Shown here one piece after another: positions 12,509 to 25,818 of a DNA stretch of 64,000 bases. A program made the translations under genes and the position numbers. Every line of letters starts with the position of its first letter. The stretch's first letter is position 1. The notes beneath the pieces were generated by a model. That model had not been told where the DNA came from, ran no database searches, and saw nothing but the letters and a program-made list of their open reading frames with translations. Origin of the DNA: Macrostomum hystrix (taxonomy: Eukaryota > Platyhelminthes > Macrostomidae). Location of the stretch: contig CATNEN010000025.1 in NCBI GenBank assembly GCA_950097015.1, positions 6,004,001 to 6,068,000 on the forward strand. The letters run 5' to 3'.

Positions 12509-15500
12509 ATGAGCGTTGTGTGCCTTTTGCTTCTGCTACCAGCGTTTGTGGTTTCACGTAAGTTTAAAAAAGCTTAAAAAATTGCCATCATTTGTAATAA
12601 TAAACTGCTGTATGGTCATGAGTTTAAATATTTATTAAAATGTGGCCTCCAGTTTTTAATAACAGTCCTTATCATTCTGAAATTGTAGCACATCTAAAAT
12701 TCCTGAAATTTTCGCTCCCTTTTTGTCCAGTAAATGCCATGCTTTTTTATAAGACCATTACATTAGCTAGAAATTAAGTTATACTCTCACTGTTTTGCTA
12801 TAGTCAGGAGGGTGTCCAGTGTACAGCGGAACTAATTCTGGGCCAAATCAAGTCTGAACGCCAATTTACACAGATTTTTAACAGCCTTTTTTATTTAACT
12901 CTATATGCTGAAGTAATTTTATCATTTTTTTCTCATTAAGAGACTTTTTGACTATGCTTCCACATATACTAAATATATCAATTTTTCCATGTGCTTTCAC
13001 ATCAAACAATCTTAAATAGTTTATTTGGGAACATAAAGAAAAAGGCATAACTATCCAACTGATTTTCTTGATTAAAGTCCAAGATAAATTGAAAAATTAT
13101 TGCAGGCAAAAATCTAAAATGTTGTCCTTTTGCAAAACAAAAGCAATTTAAAAATGGTTGTTTACAAGAATGCAAAATACTAATATTATTTTTCCCTTTT
13201 AGCTTTTTTTATTATGAGCAGTCCAATCTTAATGACAGTTAATACATATATTCAGATTTAAGCTAAATTATTTTAGAGTTATGCTTATGCGGACACTTAT
13301 GGTTGCTAATAGCTATTATGAATTTGTATATTGAATTTTACAAGTTTGTGTGTGTATGGTTTTTTTGCCTTGCACATGGATATGTATGCATATACCAATT
13401 TTTTAGGACAATTTCACCTTTCCTGATAATAGCCACTCTGCTTTGTTTAAATTCTTGACAGTTACAAACATATGATATGTCAATACAAAATGACAATCCT
13501 CTTTTATCTAATAACAATAATAAATGGCGATAGATTTACTACTTTGCAATCTGGTACTATATATGGATTGTAACCTAGTGGAGTAGTGGTTAGAATTTAG
13601 AATCCGTAGCTTAAAAGTTTGGGTTTGATTTCTTACTCCACTTGAACAATGTGTCCTATGGCAAGACAACTAACTCTGCATTGCTTCATTGCTTGATTCT
13701 AACAGATAAATCATGTTAATGTTTAAAATGGTTTGTTGTTAAGGTGGGATAGATGTCTAAAAAGCTAATCTTGTCAAAAGCATGGTACCTGTGTAAGCCA
13801 GGAAGTGGCTATAGCTACTTTTTGTTTTTAAGTGAATGCCTCATTGTTTAATTCATCTCTTAGGTGTGAATACTTTCCAATTAGGAAATTATAGCTCGTT
13901 ATTATTATATCAAAAATCTAAATTAGTGTTTTTATATCTAGGTGTATACTATTTGAGATACAACAATCCTTTTTATAGGACATATATATTAGGGTTCGTT
14001 TGTTCTGTTGCTTTTTACTTGTATGTTTGGGATCATGTCTACAGCTAGAAAATTCTAACAAACCATTTTAGAACGATGCGAGCTGTTTCCACTTATTCCT
14101 CTGGGCATGACTGACAGATACAATGGTATACCAGATTCCGCCATTAAGTCTTCCTCCCAACTGAATGAGCAATCCAAAGCATATTATGGACGATTGCACT
14201 TTTCGGATGGTGAGTTTCCATTCAATTGCGTAATGAAGTTTTTCCAGTTTTTCAATACATCTGCTCAAATTCTCGAACTGTCTAATTGATTTATATTTCA
14301 GGCTTTCTGTTCTTTCGCAATCAAGAAGGCGCCGGATCTTGGATGGCCGGCGATCAGAACACTGTCCAGTGGCTGCAGGTTGATCTTGGCGAGCGAAAAG
14401 TTGTTACTGGCATTGCCACCCAGGGCAGAAAGGGCGGTCGCGAATGGGTCATGGATTACTTTGTCCAGTACGCCGACGACAACGATGGAAAGAACTGGCT
14501 CTATTACCGAGACGAATATGGCTCTCCGTACCTATTTAGTGGCAACATTGATGACCAGGGTGTGGTGAAAAATGAATTTCTTTATCCTATCATAGCTAGA
14601 TTTGTGCGCGTTAATCCGCAAAGGTGGCACAATTTGATCTCCCTTCGCATGGAGCTTTACGGGTGTAGCCTCGAATCTTACATCGCCACTTTCTCTGGTC
14701 AGAGTCGCATAGAGATGAGCCTGAACCAAGGTGTTCAAACAATCAACGATCGCATCCAGTTCCGATTCCGCACTCAGCAAACGAACGGACTGATACTTTA
14801 CGCTTCCTCTCATCAGACTGATTACCTAGTAGTTGAGCTTTACCAATCGAAACTGCGCATTAACATCAATCTTGGCCGGACGGCTTCTATTTCTGGCATA
14901 AATGAGATCTTTGCCGGCTCCATGCTTGACGACGGCCTATGGCACGATGTCCTGATTGTGCGCGAGCAGCGAATGTTTAACATCAGTGTTGACCGAGTAA
15001 AGGTGTGGCTCGAGCTGCAGACTGAGTATCTGCATCTAAATCTGAACGGAAAAATCTATCTAGGTGGCTTAGATGTGTTCACAAACAAGCAAGGCCTGTT
15101 AGTGCGAAATAACTTCACTGGTTGCTTAGAAAATGTGTGGATCAACGGTCTAAATCTTATTAGGGACTCCAGAACTACGCCAGACAGTGAGAACGCAGTG
15201 TCAGGTTTCAAAATCGTCGGCGGTGTTGGAAGCACGTGTTCCCAGACTAGCGCATCAACTGGTGTGATCACCTTGGCCTCAGTCGATGCTTATGTCAAAG
15301 CTGTCCGCGATCCAGGCAGAAATCTGCAAGTGTCAGTTTCGTTCCGAACTTTTCAAAAAGACACAGTTCTTATATATCATCCTCTTCAGACAGTGAACGG
15401 AGTTACTGATAAATTTGTGGCTGTTGACCTTATCGAAACTGGTCAACTGCAGCTTGTTGTGCAGCTCAAAAACGCCATCCAAAAGGATGTTGGCGTCGTC

Positions 15501-18500
15501 TATTCTAACCAAAACGCTTTGGCTGGTCCAGATCAGTTTGCCGACGGATTGTGGCACACGATTGACATGCAGCTTACAACCAATTCAATTATCGTCACGG
15601 TCGATGGTGCGACATATTCCACTGTGCAACTTTTGGACTTGAACTACAACTCTATCACCTATATTGGCTGGTCTCCAGACAGGCTCAGCCTGGTCAACAA
15701 GAACTGGAAGGGCTTCCGTGGCTGCATTAAGCAGGTTTCTGTTCAGAGTCGCATTATTGATTTTGAAAACTTGGACCCAACTAATATGCAGGGTACTATT
15801 AAAAATGGCACTTGCGCTATGCGTGACTTCTGCATGCCAAATCCCTGCAAGCGTGGCGCCAACTGCAGCCAGAACTGGGACGAGTTCTTCTGCAACTGCC
15901 CTGAAGGCTACAGAGACAGTGCAGTCTGTCACGAGTCAACTTATTTTACCTCCTGCTCTGAGATGCAGCTTCTTTACCCAACTATTAGCGAGAAGAACAT
16001 CACTATTGACATTGACGGCTCGCAGATTTTGGATCCGATTAAGGTCAGCTGTGTATTCCGGGACAACATAGTTCGAACTCTGGTTAATCACACCGCCAGG
16101 CCTGACACAGTGGTGCGTCAATCATACATCATGATTTTTTTAAGTTTATTTGTCTGTTCTGTTATGCTTTGGCTAAGAGATTAGAACTTCGGACTCAGGG
16201 AAAACAATTTCGTGCAATTAAAAAAACTGTGTCCTTTCAGCAAGACACCTTCTTTTTTGCGAAATTTTAACCAGGTGTAGAATGGGTGCCTGCTTGGACA
16301 GCTGTACAGTCATTGGTTGCGCCGCATTGTAGCTGTGACTGTGCCACTGGCTGTACTATCTGACCCAACTGGCTAAGGTGTCATTTCTATATTTATTACA
16401 TCTCTATGCTAGTCTATGGGTTGTAGCCTTGTGGTTAGAGCATCGGACTAACGACTTAAGGGTCGGGGGTTCGGTTCCCCACTCCACTTGACCATTTTGT
16501 GTTCTTTAGCAAGATGGTAAATTCTGATTTGCTTCAGTTCGCTAAGCTATAACTGGGTAGCAGCATTAGCAGTGGTAATTGCGGATTTAGGGTAATTCAG
16601 ACAAATACTTTCTCGAGTCAAGCATACCGAACATAAACATATAATTATTGCTATTGTTTCTCTCGCATTACAGGTGGACGGCTTCCAATTGCCTGGATCC
16701 TTCATCTACACCGTCAATTATCAGACATCGACCCTGTCCCTAGCCGAACTTGTTCGCCGCAGCGTCTCCTGTCGCCAAATGATCAACTATAAGTGTCGCA
16801 ATACTCGCCTACTCAGTAGGCCCACACTAGGCGGCACAACATTGACTAATCGGGCCTGGTCCTGGTGGATCTCAAGGCGCGGACAGCCTCGCTATTATTG
16901 GGGCGGCTCGGCGCCCGGCATTCAACGCTGCGCCTGCGGCGTCACTGGCACCTGTCAGCGAGGCGCAGTATGCAACTGCGACAGCTTCTCCGACACTGTG
17001 GACTCCTCCGATTATCAGCAGGATACGGGCTACTTCACCTATAAGGAAGATCTGCCAGTAACTCAGCTTAGATTTGGCGATACTGGTAGTACGGCCGATT
17101 TAAAGCAGGGCGAATTCACTCTAGGACCTCTGGAGTGTACTGGAGATACTCTGTTTGATAACACAGTCACCTTCAGAAAAACTGACGCCACTATTGAATT
17201 GCCGTCGATCTATTCTGAGACGGAGCTGGACGTGCGCTTCCTATTCAAGACTACCCAGACTGACGCAGTGTTTTTCCAAATCTCCGGCAATAAGACTGGA
17301 CACTTTTTAGAGGCTCGTTTGAAGCGTGGGCGCGAGATTCAATTCTCATTTAATGCCGGCTACGGTGTCTTGTCGCTTAGCTCGGTGTCCTTTAGCAGTA
17401 GTCCTGGCGAGAGTCAGGTCACGGTTATTTATAATGATAACGAGTGGCATATTGTGCAGTTTGAAAGAAATCGCAAAGAATTCACTCTGCGCGTTGACCA
17501 GGTGATTTTGATTCACATTATTAGTATATAAATTTCAAATTTCATTGCTGATTTAATACTTGTACTTTTCTCTTGACATATTGCTTCTTGATCCCATCTC
17601 TCCCGACACCTGTCTTCACGGGAGTACGTGGATTACTGGCCAGGAAAACAAGAAAACTGTTTGTAGAGGATTGCTTGCGGGAGGATTGCTTGCGGGAGGA
17701 TTGCTTGCGAGAGAATTGCTTGCGAGAGGATTGCTTGCGAGAGGATTGCTTGCGGGAGGATTGCTTGCGAGAGAATTGCTTGCGAGAGGATTGCTTGCGA
17801 GAGAATTGCTTGCGAGAGAATTGCTTGCGAGAGGATTGCTTGCGAGAGAATTGCTTGCGAGAGAATTGCTTGCGAGAGGATTGCTTGCGGGAGGATTGCT
17901 TGCGAGAGAATTGCTTGCGAGAGGATTGCTTGCGAGAGAATTGCTTGCGAGAGAATTGCTTGCGAGAGGATTGCTTGCGAGAGAATTGCTTGCGAGAGGA
18001 TTGCTTGCGAGAGGATTGCTTGCGAGAGAATTGCTTGCGAGAGGATTGCTTGCGAGAGAATTGCTTGCGAGAGGATTGCTTGCGAGAGAATTGCTTGCGA
18101 GAGGATTGCTTGCGAGAGAATTGCTTGCGAGAGAATTGCTTGCGAGAGGATTGCTTGCGAGAGAATTGCTTGCGAGAGGATTGCTTGCGAGAGAATTGCT
18201 TGCGAGAGGATTGCTTGCGAGAGAATTGCTTGCGAGAGGATTGCTTGCGAGAGAATTGCTTGCGAGAGAATTGCTTGCGAGAGGATTGCTTGCGAGAGAA
18301 TTGCTTGCGAGAGGATTGCTTGCGAGAGAATTGCTTGCGAGAGGATTGCTTGCGAGAGGATTGCTTGCGAGAGGATTGCTTGCGAGAGAATCGCTTGCGA
18401 GAGAATTGCTTGCCAGAGGATTGCTTGCAAATGCTAGCTCTTATCCGCTTAAAATAGGCAAGCACTGCGAAAAAAGCATCGTTTAGCAAACAGTCCTTCC

Positions 18501-21500
18501 GCAAGCAATCCCCTTTGACCCATCTTCGCTGACACCCTTTCCTACCGCAGGCACCCACCTCGTCGGACACCGATCGCTACTAACACCCTAGTCCCCACTT
18601 CTCCTATAGTCACCTCTCGACACCTATTGACAAGAATGTTATTCTACTCCACAGGATGAAATCCGTCGCGATCGTGAGCCGATCGATCAGGCCTTCCAGT
18701 TTTTGAAATTCGACAGTCCACTGTACGTTGGCGCCACTCAGAACTTCAACGAGGGCTACCTTGGCTGCCTATCCAACTTCATGATTAACGGTGTTGTGCA
18801 AGACCTGCTGGGCATTGTCAGCAGGAGGGAGGTCACCTACGGCGTTCTGCCCGGCTGCCAGCCGCGCTGCCTATCAAATCCTTGCCTAAATCGTGCTGAA
18901 TGCTTCGAGTTTTATTCGCACTATTATTGCGAATGCGGCATCACGCCATACCGAGGCTACATCTGCGGCAGGACAGTCGGCGCCACTTTTAAATCCAGCT
19001 CGGATATAATTAGTATCGACATTTCCCAACCAGCTGGCGCCAAGGGTATCAATACCATAGACGAATATATTCGGATTGGCTTCAAGACCAGGTCTAAGGT
19101 TGGCATCCTGATGCAGATTCGCAACGAAGACATACCGGCCAATAATATGCAAGGCGGGCCGCACGAATCATTAATTGTGCGTATTAACAACGCCGGCGGC
19201 ATCACAGTCGAAATTGATCTTGGCTTCCAATGGTACGAAGTCACCACTAGCCAGTTGGATGTGGATTTCACCAACGATCAGCACCACACTGTGGTTGTGT
19301 ACAGGACAAAGGCTGGCCGACAGGTTAGTGAATTTATATTGTGCTTTTAATCCGAAGCTAACCTAAGTGTTCACATACTTAAATCTTCTAAGAGCACAAG
19401 GAATTTTACACACTCCCAAATTATTAGTTTAAGTTTTGATCCTTCCCAGATCCTCATGTTCAGCTCACAATCTTCCGAGATCCTTATGTTCAGCTCACAA
19501 TCTTCCCAGATCCTCATTTTCAGCTCACAATCTTCCCAGATCCTCATGTTCAGCTCACAATCTTCCCAGATCCTCATGTTCAGCTCACAATCTTCCCAGA
19601 TCCTCATGTTCAGCTCACAATCTTCCCAGATCCTCATGTTCAGCTCACAATCTTCCCAGATCCTCATGTTCAGCTCACAATCTTCCCAGATCCTCATGTT
19701 CAGCTCACAATCTTCCCAGATCCTCATGTTCAGCTCACAATCTTCCCAGATCGTCATGTTCAGCTCACAATCTTCCCAGATCCTCATCTTCAGCTCACAA
19801 AATTCCCAGATCCTCATGTTCAGCTCACAATCTTCCCAGATCCTCATGTTCAGCTCACAATCTTCCCAGATCCTCATTTTCAGCTCACAATCTTCCCAGA
19901 TCCTCATGTTCAGCTCACAATCTTCCCAGATCCTCATGTTCAGCTCACAATCTTCCCAGATCCTCATGTTCAGCTCACAATCTTCCCAGATCCTCATGTT
20001 CAGCTCACAATCTTCCCAGATCCTCATGTTCAGCTCACAATCTTCCCAGATCCTCATGTTCAGCTCACAATCTTCCCAGATCCTCATGTTCAGCTCACAA
20101 TCTTCCCAGATCCTCATGTTCAGCTCACAATCTTCACAGATCCTTATGTTCAGCTCACAATCTTCCCAGATCCTCATGTTCAGCTCACAATCTTCCCAGA
20201 TCCTCATGTTCAGCTCACAATCTTCCCAGATCCTCATGTTCAGCTCACAATCTTCCCAGATCCTCATGTTCAGCTCACAATCTTCCCAGATCCTCATGTT
20301 CAGCTCACAAACTTCCCAGATCCTCATGTTCAGCTCACAATCTTCCCAGATCCTCATGTTCAGCTCACAATTTTCCCAGATCCTCATGTTCAGCTCACAA
20401 TCTTCCCAGATCCTTATGTTCAGCTCACAAACTTCCCAGATCCTCATGTTCAGCTCACAAACTTCCCAGATCCTCATGTTCAGCTCACAATCTTCCCAGA
20501 TCCTCATGTTCAGCTCACAATCTTCCCAGATCCTCATGTTCAGCTCACAATCTTCCCAGATCCTCATGTTCAGTTCACAATCTTCCCAGATCCTCATGTT
20601 CAGCTCACAAACTTCCCAGATCCTCATGTTGAGCTCACAATCTTCCCAGATCCTCATGTTCAGCTCACAATCTTCCCAGATCCTCATGTTCAGCTCACAA
20701 TCTTCCCAGATCCTCATGTTCAGTTCACAATCTTCCCAGATCCTCATGTTCAGCTCACAATCTTCCCAGATCCTCATTTTCAGCTCACAAACTTCCCTGA
20801 TTGTCAAGTTAGGCTTAGAACCTTGTCTAGATTCTAGATCCCAAAGTTTTTGCATTTCTTTAAAACTCCAATAGCGACTAAACAACTTCACTTTGCTAAT
20901 AAAATCCCCTTTCAGGTGAACATTGCCGTTGACGACTATCCGGTGCAGTTTTTCGACTTCTCGGGTATGCTTAGCGCCACCTCCGATACCCGTCTGGACA
21001 ATCCGGCCCGCATCTACATCGGCCGGAATAGCAGTATGGCCGCAGGCTTCGAGGGCTGCATCTACGGAGTGCAGTTTAACAACTTCTTTCCATTGAAAGC
21101 CGCTTTCCAGGAGCCTGCTAATTCTAAGGTTAATATGTCGTCTGGAATTGTGGAGAATTATTGTGGTATCGAAGAAATTCTGCCTATTGATGATCCGGCC
21201 GAAATCAGGTGAGCTTAGTATTCCATCATTAGCATCATTAATAAACCATAATCTTCTACATCCTCAGAGTACGGCGTTAATCTTCCCAGATCCTCATATT
21301 ATGGTTTTGATTCTCCCAGATCCTCAGAGTATGGTTTGAAATCCTCCCACATCCGCAGATTATGGTTTGAAATCTTCCTGCATCCTCAAATTATGGTTTG
21401 AAATCCTCCCACATCCGCAGATTATGGTTTGAAATCTTCCCAGATCCTCAAATTATGGTTTGAAATCCTTCCAGCTCCTCAAATTATGGTTTGAAATCCT

Positions 21501-24500
21501 CCCAGATCCTCAAATTATGGTTTGAAATCCTTCCAGATCCTCAAATTAGGGTTTGAAATCCTCCCAGATCCTCAAATTAGGGTTTGAAATCCTCCCAGAT
21601 CCTCAAATTAGGGTTTGAAATCCTTCCAGATCCTCAAATTATGGTTTGAAATCCTTCCAGCTCCTCAAATTATGGTTTGAAATCCTCCCAGATCCTCAAA
21701 TTATGGTTGAAATCCTTCCAGCTCCTCAAATTATGGTTTGAAATCCTTCCAGATCCTCAAATTATGGTTTGAAATCCTTCCAGCTCCTCAAATTATGGTT
21801 TGAAATCCTCCCAGATCCTCAAATTATTGGTTGAAATCCTTCCAGCTCCTCAAATTATGGTTTGAAATCCTTCCAGATCCTCAAATTAGGGTTTGAAATC
21901 TTCCCAGATCCTCAAATTAGGGTTTGAAATCTTCCTGCATCCTCAAATTAGGGTTTGAAATCTTCCTGCATCCTCAAATTAGGGTTTGAAATCCTTCCAG
22001 ATCCGCAGATTATGGTTTGAAATCTTCCTGCATCCTCAAATTATGGTTTGAAATATTCTCAGATCCTCAGATTATGGTTTGAAATCCTCCCACATCCGCA
22101 GATTATGGTTTGAAATCTTCCTGCATCCTCAAATTATGGTTTGAAATATTCTCAGATCCTCAGATTATGGTTTGAAATCCTCCCACATCCGCAGATTATG
22201 GTTTGAAATCTTCCTGCATCCTCAAATTATGGTTTGAAATCTTCCTGCATCCTCAAATTATGGTTTGAAATCTTCCCAGATCCGCAGATTATGGTTTGAA
22301 ATCTTCCCAGATCCTCAAATTATGGTTTGAAATCCTCCTGCATCCTCAAATTATGGTTTGAAATCCTCCCACATCCGCAGATTATGGTTTGAAATCTTCC
22401 CAGATCCTCAAATTAGGGTTTGAAATCTTCCTGCATCCGCAGATTATGGTTTGAAATCCTCCCACATCCGCAGATTATGGTTTGAAATCTTCCCAGATCC
22501 TCAAATTAGGGTTTGAAATCCTCCCACATCCGCAGATTATGGTTTGAAATCCTCCCAGATCCTCAAATTAGGGTTTGAAATCTTCCCAGATCCTCAAATT
22601 AGGGTTTGAAATCCTCCCAGATCCTCAAATTAGGGTTTGAAATCCTCCCAGATCCTCAAATTAGGGTTTGAAATCCTCCCAGATCCTCAAATTAGGGTTT
22701 GAAATCCTCCCAGATCCTCAAATTAGGGTTTGAAATCCTCCCACATCCTCAAATTAGGGTTTGAAATCCTCCCAGATCCTCAAATTAGGGTTTGAAATCC
22801 TCCCAGATCCTCAAATTAGGGTTTGAAATCCTCCCAGATCCTCAAATTAGGGTTTGAAATCCTCCCAGATCCTCAGATTATGGTTTGAAATACTCCCAGA
22901 TCCTCGGGATATAGTTTTAAATATCCTCCTAGATCCTCAGATAATGGTTTGAAATCTTCCCAGATCCTTAGCTAATGGTTTGAAATCCTTCCAGATCCTC
23001 AAATTATGGTTTGAAATCTTCCCAGATCCTCAAATTATGGTTTGAAATCCTCCCAGATCCTCAAATTATGGTTTGAAATATTCTCAGATCCTCAGATTAT
23101 GGTTTGAAATCCTCCCACATCCGCAGATTATGGTTTGAAATCTTCTCGGATCCTCAGATTATGGTTGAAATCTTCACGGATCCTCAGATTATGGTTGAAA
23201 TCTTCTCGGATCCTCAGATTATGGTTGAAATCTTCTCGGATCCTCAGATTATGGTTGAAATCTTCTCGGATCCTCAGATTATGGTTGAAATCTTCCCAGA
23301 TCCTCAGATTATGGTTGAAATCTTCTCGGATCCTCAGATTATGGTTGAAATCTTCACGGATCCTCAGATTATGGTTGAAATCTTCTCGGATCCTCAGATT
23401 ATGGTTGAAATCTTCTCGGATCCTCAGATTATGGTTGAAATCTTCCCAGATACTCAGATTATGGTTTGAAATCTTCCCAGATACTCAGATTATGGTTTGA
23501 AATCCTCCCAGATCCTCAGATAATGGTTTGAAATCTTCCCAGATCCTTAGCTAATGGTTTGAAATCCTTCCAGATCCTCAAATTATGGTTGAAATCTTCC
23601 CAGATCCTCAAATTATGGTTTGAAATCCTCCCAGATCCTCAAATTATGGTTTGAAATATTCTCAGATCCTCAGATTATGGTTTGAAATCCTCCCACATCC
23701 GCAGATTATGGTTTGAAATCTTCCTGCATCCTCAAATTATGGTTTGAAATCCTTCCAGATCCTCAAATTAGGGTTTGAAATCTTCCCAGATCCTCAAATT
23801 ATGGTTTGAAATCCTCCCAGATCCTCAAATTAGGGTTTGAAATCCTTCCAGATCCTCAAATTATGGTTTGAAATCCTCCCAGATCCTCAAATTATGGTTT
23901 GAATTCCTTCCAGATCCTCAAATTATGGTTTGAAATCCTTCCAGATCCTCAAATTATGGTTTGAAATCCTTCCAGATCCTCAAATTATGGTTTGAAATCC
24001 TTCCAGATCCTCAAATTATGGTTTGAAATCCTTCCAGATCCTCAAATTATGGTTTGAAATCCTTCCAGATCCTCAAATTATGGTTTGAAATCCTTCCAGA
24101 TCCTCAAATTATGGTTTGAAATCCTTCCAGATCCTCAAATTATGGTTTGAAATCCTTCCAGATCCTCAAATTATGGTTTGAAATCCTTCCAGATCCTCAA
24201 ATTATGGTTTGAAATCCTCCCAGATCCTCAAATTATGGTTTGAAATCCTTCCAGCTCCTCGGGATATAGTTTTAAATATCCTCCTAGATCCTCAGATGAT
24301 GGTTTGAAATCTTCCCAGATCCTTAGCTAATGTTTTGAAATCCTCCCAGATTCTCAGATTATGGTTTGAAATCTTCCCAGATCCTCAGATTATGGTTGAA
24401 ATCTTCACGGATCCTCAGATTATGGTTTGAAATCTTCTCGGATCCTCAGATTATGGTTGAAATCTTCTCGGATCCTCAGATTATGGTTTGAAATCTTCAC

Positions 24501-25818
24501 GGATCCTCAGATTATGGTTTGAAATCTTCACGGATCCTCAGATTATGGTTGAAATCTTCTCGGATCCTCAGATTATGGTTGAAATCTTCACGGATCCTCA
24601 GATTATGGTTTGAAATCTTCTCGGATCCTCAGATTATGGTTGAAATCTTCTCGGATCCTCAGATTATGGTTGAAATCTTCTCGGATCCTCAGATTATGGT
24701 TGAAATCTTCTCGGATCCTCAGATTATGGTTTGAAATCTTCACGGATCCTCAGATTATGGTTGAAATCTTCTCGGATCCTCAGATTATGGTTGAAATCTT
24801 CTCGGATCCTCAGATTATGGTTGAAATCTTCTCGGATCCTCAAATTATGGTTTGAAATCTTCACGGATCCTCAGATTATGGTTGAAATCTTCTCGGATCC
24901 TCAGATTATGGTTGAAATCTTCACGGATCCTCAGATTATGGTTGAAATCTTCTCGGATCCTCAGATTATGGTTGAAATCTTCTCGGATCCTCAGATTATG
25001 GTTGAAATCTTCTCGGATCCTCAGATTATGGTTGAAATCTTCCCAGATCCTCAGATTATGGTTGAAATCTTCTCGGATCCTCAGATTATGGTTGAAATCT
25101 TCTCGGATCCTCAGATTATGGTTTGAAATCTTCCCAGATACTCAGATTATGGTTTGAAATCCTCCCAGATCCTCAAATTATTGTTTGAAATCCTCCCAGA
25201 TCCTCAGATTATTGTTTGAAATCCTCCCAGATCCTCAGATTATTGTTTGAAATCCTCCCAGATCCTCAGATTATTGTTTGAAATCCTCCCAGATCCTCAG
25301 ATAATGGCTTTATTTTCCGGATCCTCTAACGTTGGCCTTAATCCTTCCACATCCCCAGAATAAGACCCAAAATTTCACAGATCCCATGATTTAACCTATT
25401 GTTCTTCCACTACCTGCATTTTTTGTCAAAGTATACATAAACGGTTATTAATTTACCTCAGACTTTTATTCATTAAGGTTACGGGCTTATTACTCGAGGT
25501 GTTTTGCTAAATTTTCGCATCGCCCACTCTGAAACCATCCGCAGACCCTACCCGACCATACCGCCGAATCTGACCTTCGCTCAGCCGGATGAAATCCAAC
25601 GCCAGAACCAGACTATCATAATCCTGGCAGTTGTGGGCTTCCTAGCCCTGCTGATTCTAATTGGCGTTGTCTGTTTCTTCCGCAATTATACATTCGAACG
25701 CGGCGACTACTGGACTAACGAGGCTAAGGCTGCCGATCTCACCGACGATCCCGACGTGGCGCTGCAGCACGCCGAGGGCGGCCTGCCCGCTGTGCGCGGT
25801 CAGGAATGGTGGCTGTGA
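12509..25818 (+). CDS. CNTNAP: Contactin-associated protein / neurexin-IV (CASPR family), complete
   Basis: Seven exons: 12509-12557, 14072-14209, 14302-16112, 16674-17501, 18655-19323, 20916-21208 and 25545-25818. All joins are GT-AG with matching phase, giving 1353 aa, close to the family's usual 1300. Exon 1 encodes signal peptide MSVVCLLLLLPAFVVS. Then: F5/8C discoidin domain (about 18-185), LamG 1 and 2 (to 565), EGF (566-605), fibrinogen-like segment (610-790), LamG 3, EGF (1014-1048), LamG 4, one membrane helix (about 1286-1309) and a 44-residue tail. The tail has the protein-4.1-binding type motif (YWTNEAK) and ends EWWL, a likely PDZ ligand. The family builds septate or paranodal junctions with contactin-type partners. 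Introns 4, 5 and 6 are largely minisatellites; introns 1 and 3 hold SINEs. Confidence 0.95.
13563..13740 (+). mobile_element. Degenerate family-1 SINE in CASPR intron 1
   Basis: A tRNA-like head (GTAACCTAGTGG, GTGGTTAG) is followed by the family's ACTCCACTTGAACAATGTGT and AACTCTGCATTGCTTCA blocks. The B box is decayed and the 3' half lost. Confidence 0.65.
16262..16610 (+). mobile_element. Family-1 SINE copies in CASPR intron 3
   Basis: A clear head from about 16415 has GTAGCCTTGTGGTTAGAG and GGTTCGGTTCCCCACTCC, followed by the TGTTCTTTAGCAAGA block. Directly before it (16262-16400) is a decayed tail-like segment with TGGACAGCTGTACAG and CTGACCCAACTGG, so two copies seem to be fused. Confidence 0.7.
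17655..18430. repeat. 15-bp minisatellite in CASPR intron 4
   Basis: About 51 copies of GAGGATTGCTTGCGA alternating with a GAGAATTGCTTGCGA variant. The 15-bp period keeps four or more reading frames open on both strands for up to 342 codons; none is a gene. Confidence 0.97.
19450..20805. repeat. 30-bp minisatellite in CASPR intron 5
   Basis: About 45 near-identical 30-bp units with core CTTCCCAGATCCTCATGTTC, followed by AGCTCACAAT. Each unit carries a CTTCCCAG that resembles a 3' splice site on the gene's strand. Open frames up to 506 codons reflect the period only. Confidence 0.97.
21270..25310. repeat. 30/31-bp minisatellite filling CASPR intron 6
   Basis: About 130 units with core TCCCAGATCCTCAAATTATG and a GGTTTGAAATC or GGTTGAAATC linker, giving 31-bp and 30-bp forms. 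Subtypes (TCTCGGATCC, TTCCAGATCC, TGCATCC, TTAGGGTTTG) are clustered, and the TCTCGG subtype block at 23104-23500 recurs at 24520-25157. It makes up nearly all of a 4.3-kb intron before the last exon. Confidence 0.96.

Noticed and set aside
16415-16500. Functional tRNA gene
   Set aside because: A and B boxes are present but the cloverleaf does not close well, and the same body follows each copy. It is the head of a SINE.
17542-18570. Five overlapping frames of 265-342 codons on both strands
   Set aside because: A 15-bp repeat inside a CASPR intron with correctly phased exons on both sides; an artefact of period.
21540-22860. Telomere-like TTAGGG motifs
   Set aside because: TTAGGG occurs once per 31-bp unit as a variant of TTATGG, not as tandem hexamers.
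19436-25157. CRISPR-like regular repeat arrays
   Set aside because: Units are head-to-tail without unique spacers and lie in introns of an animal gene.
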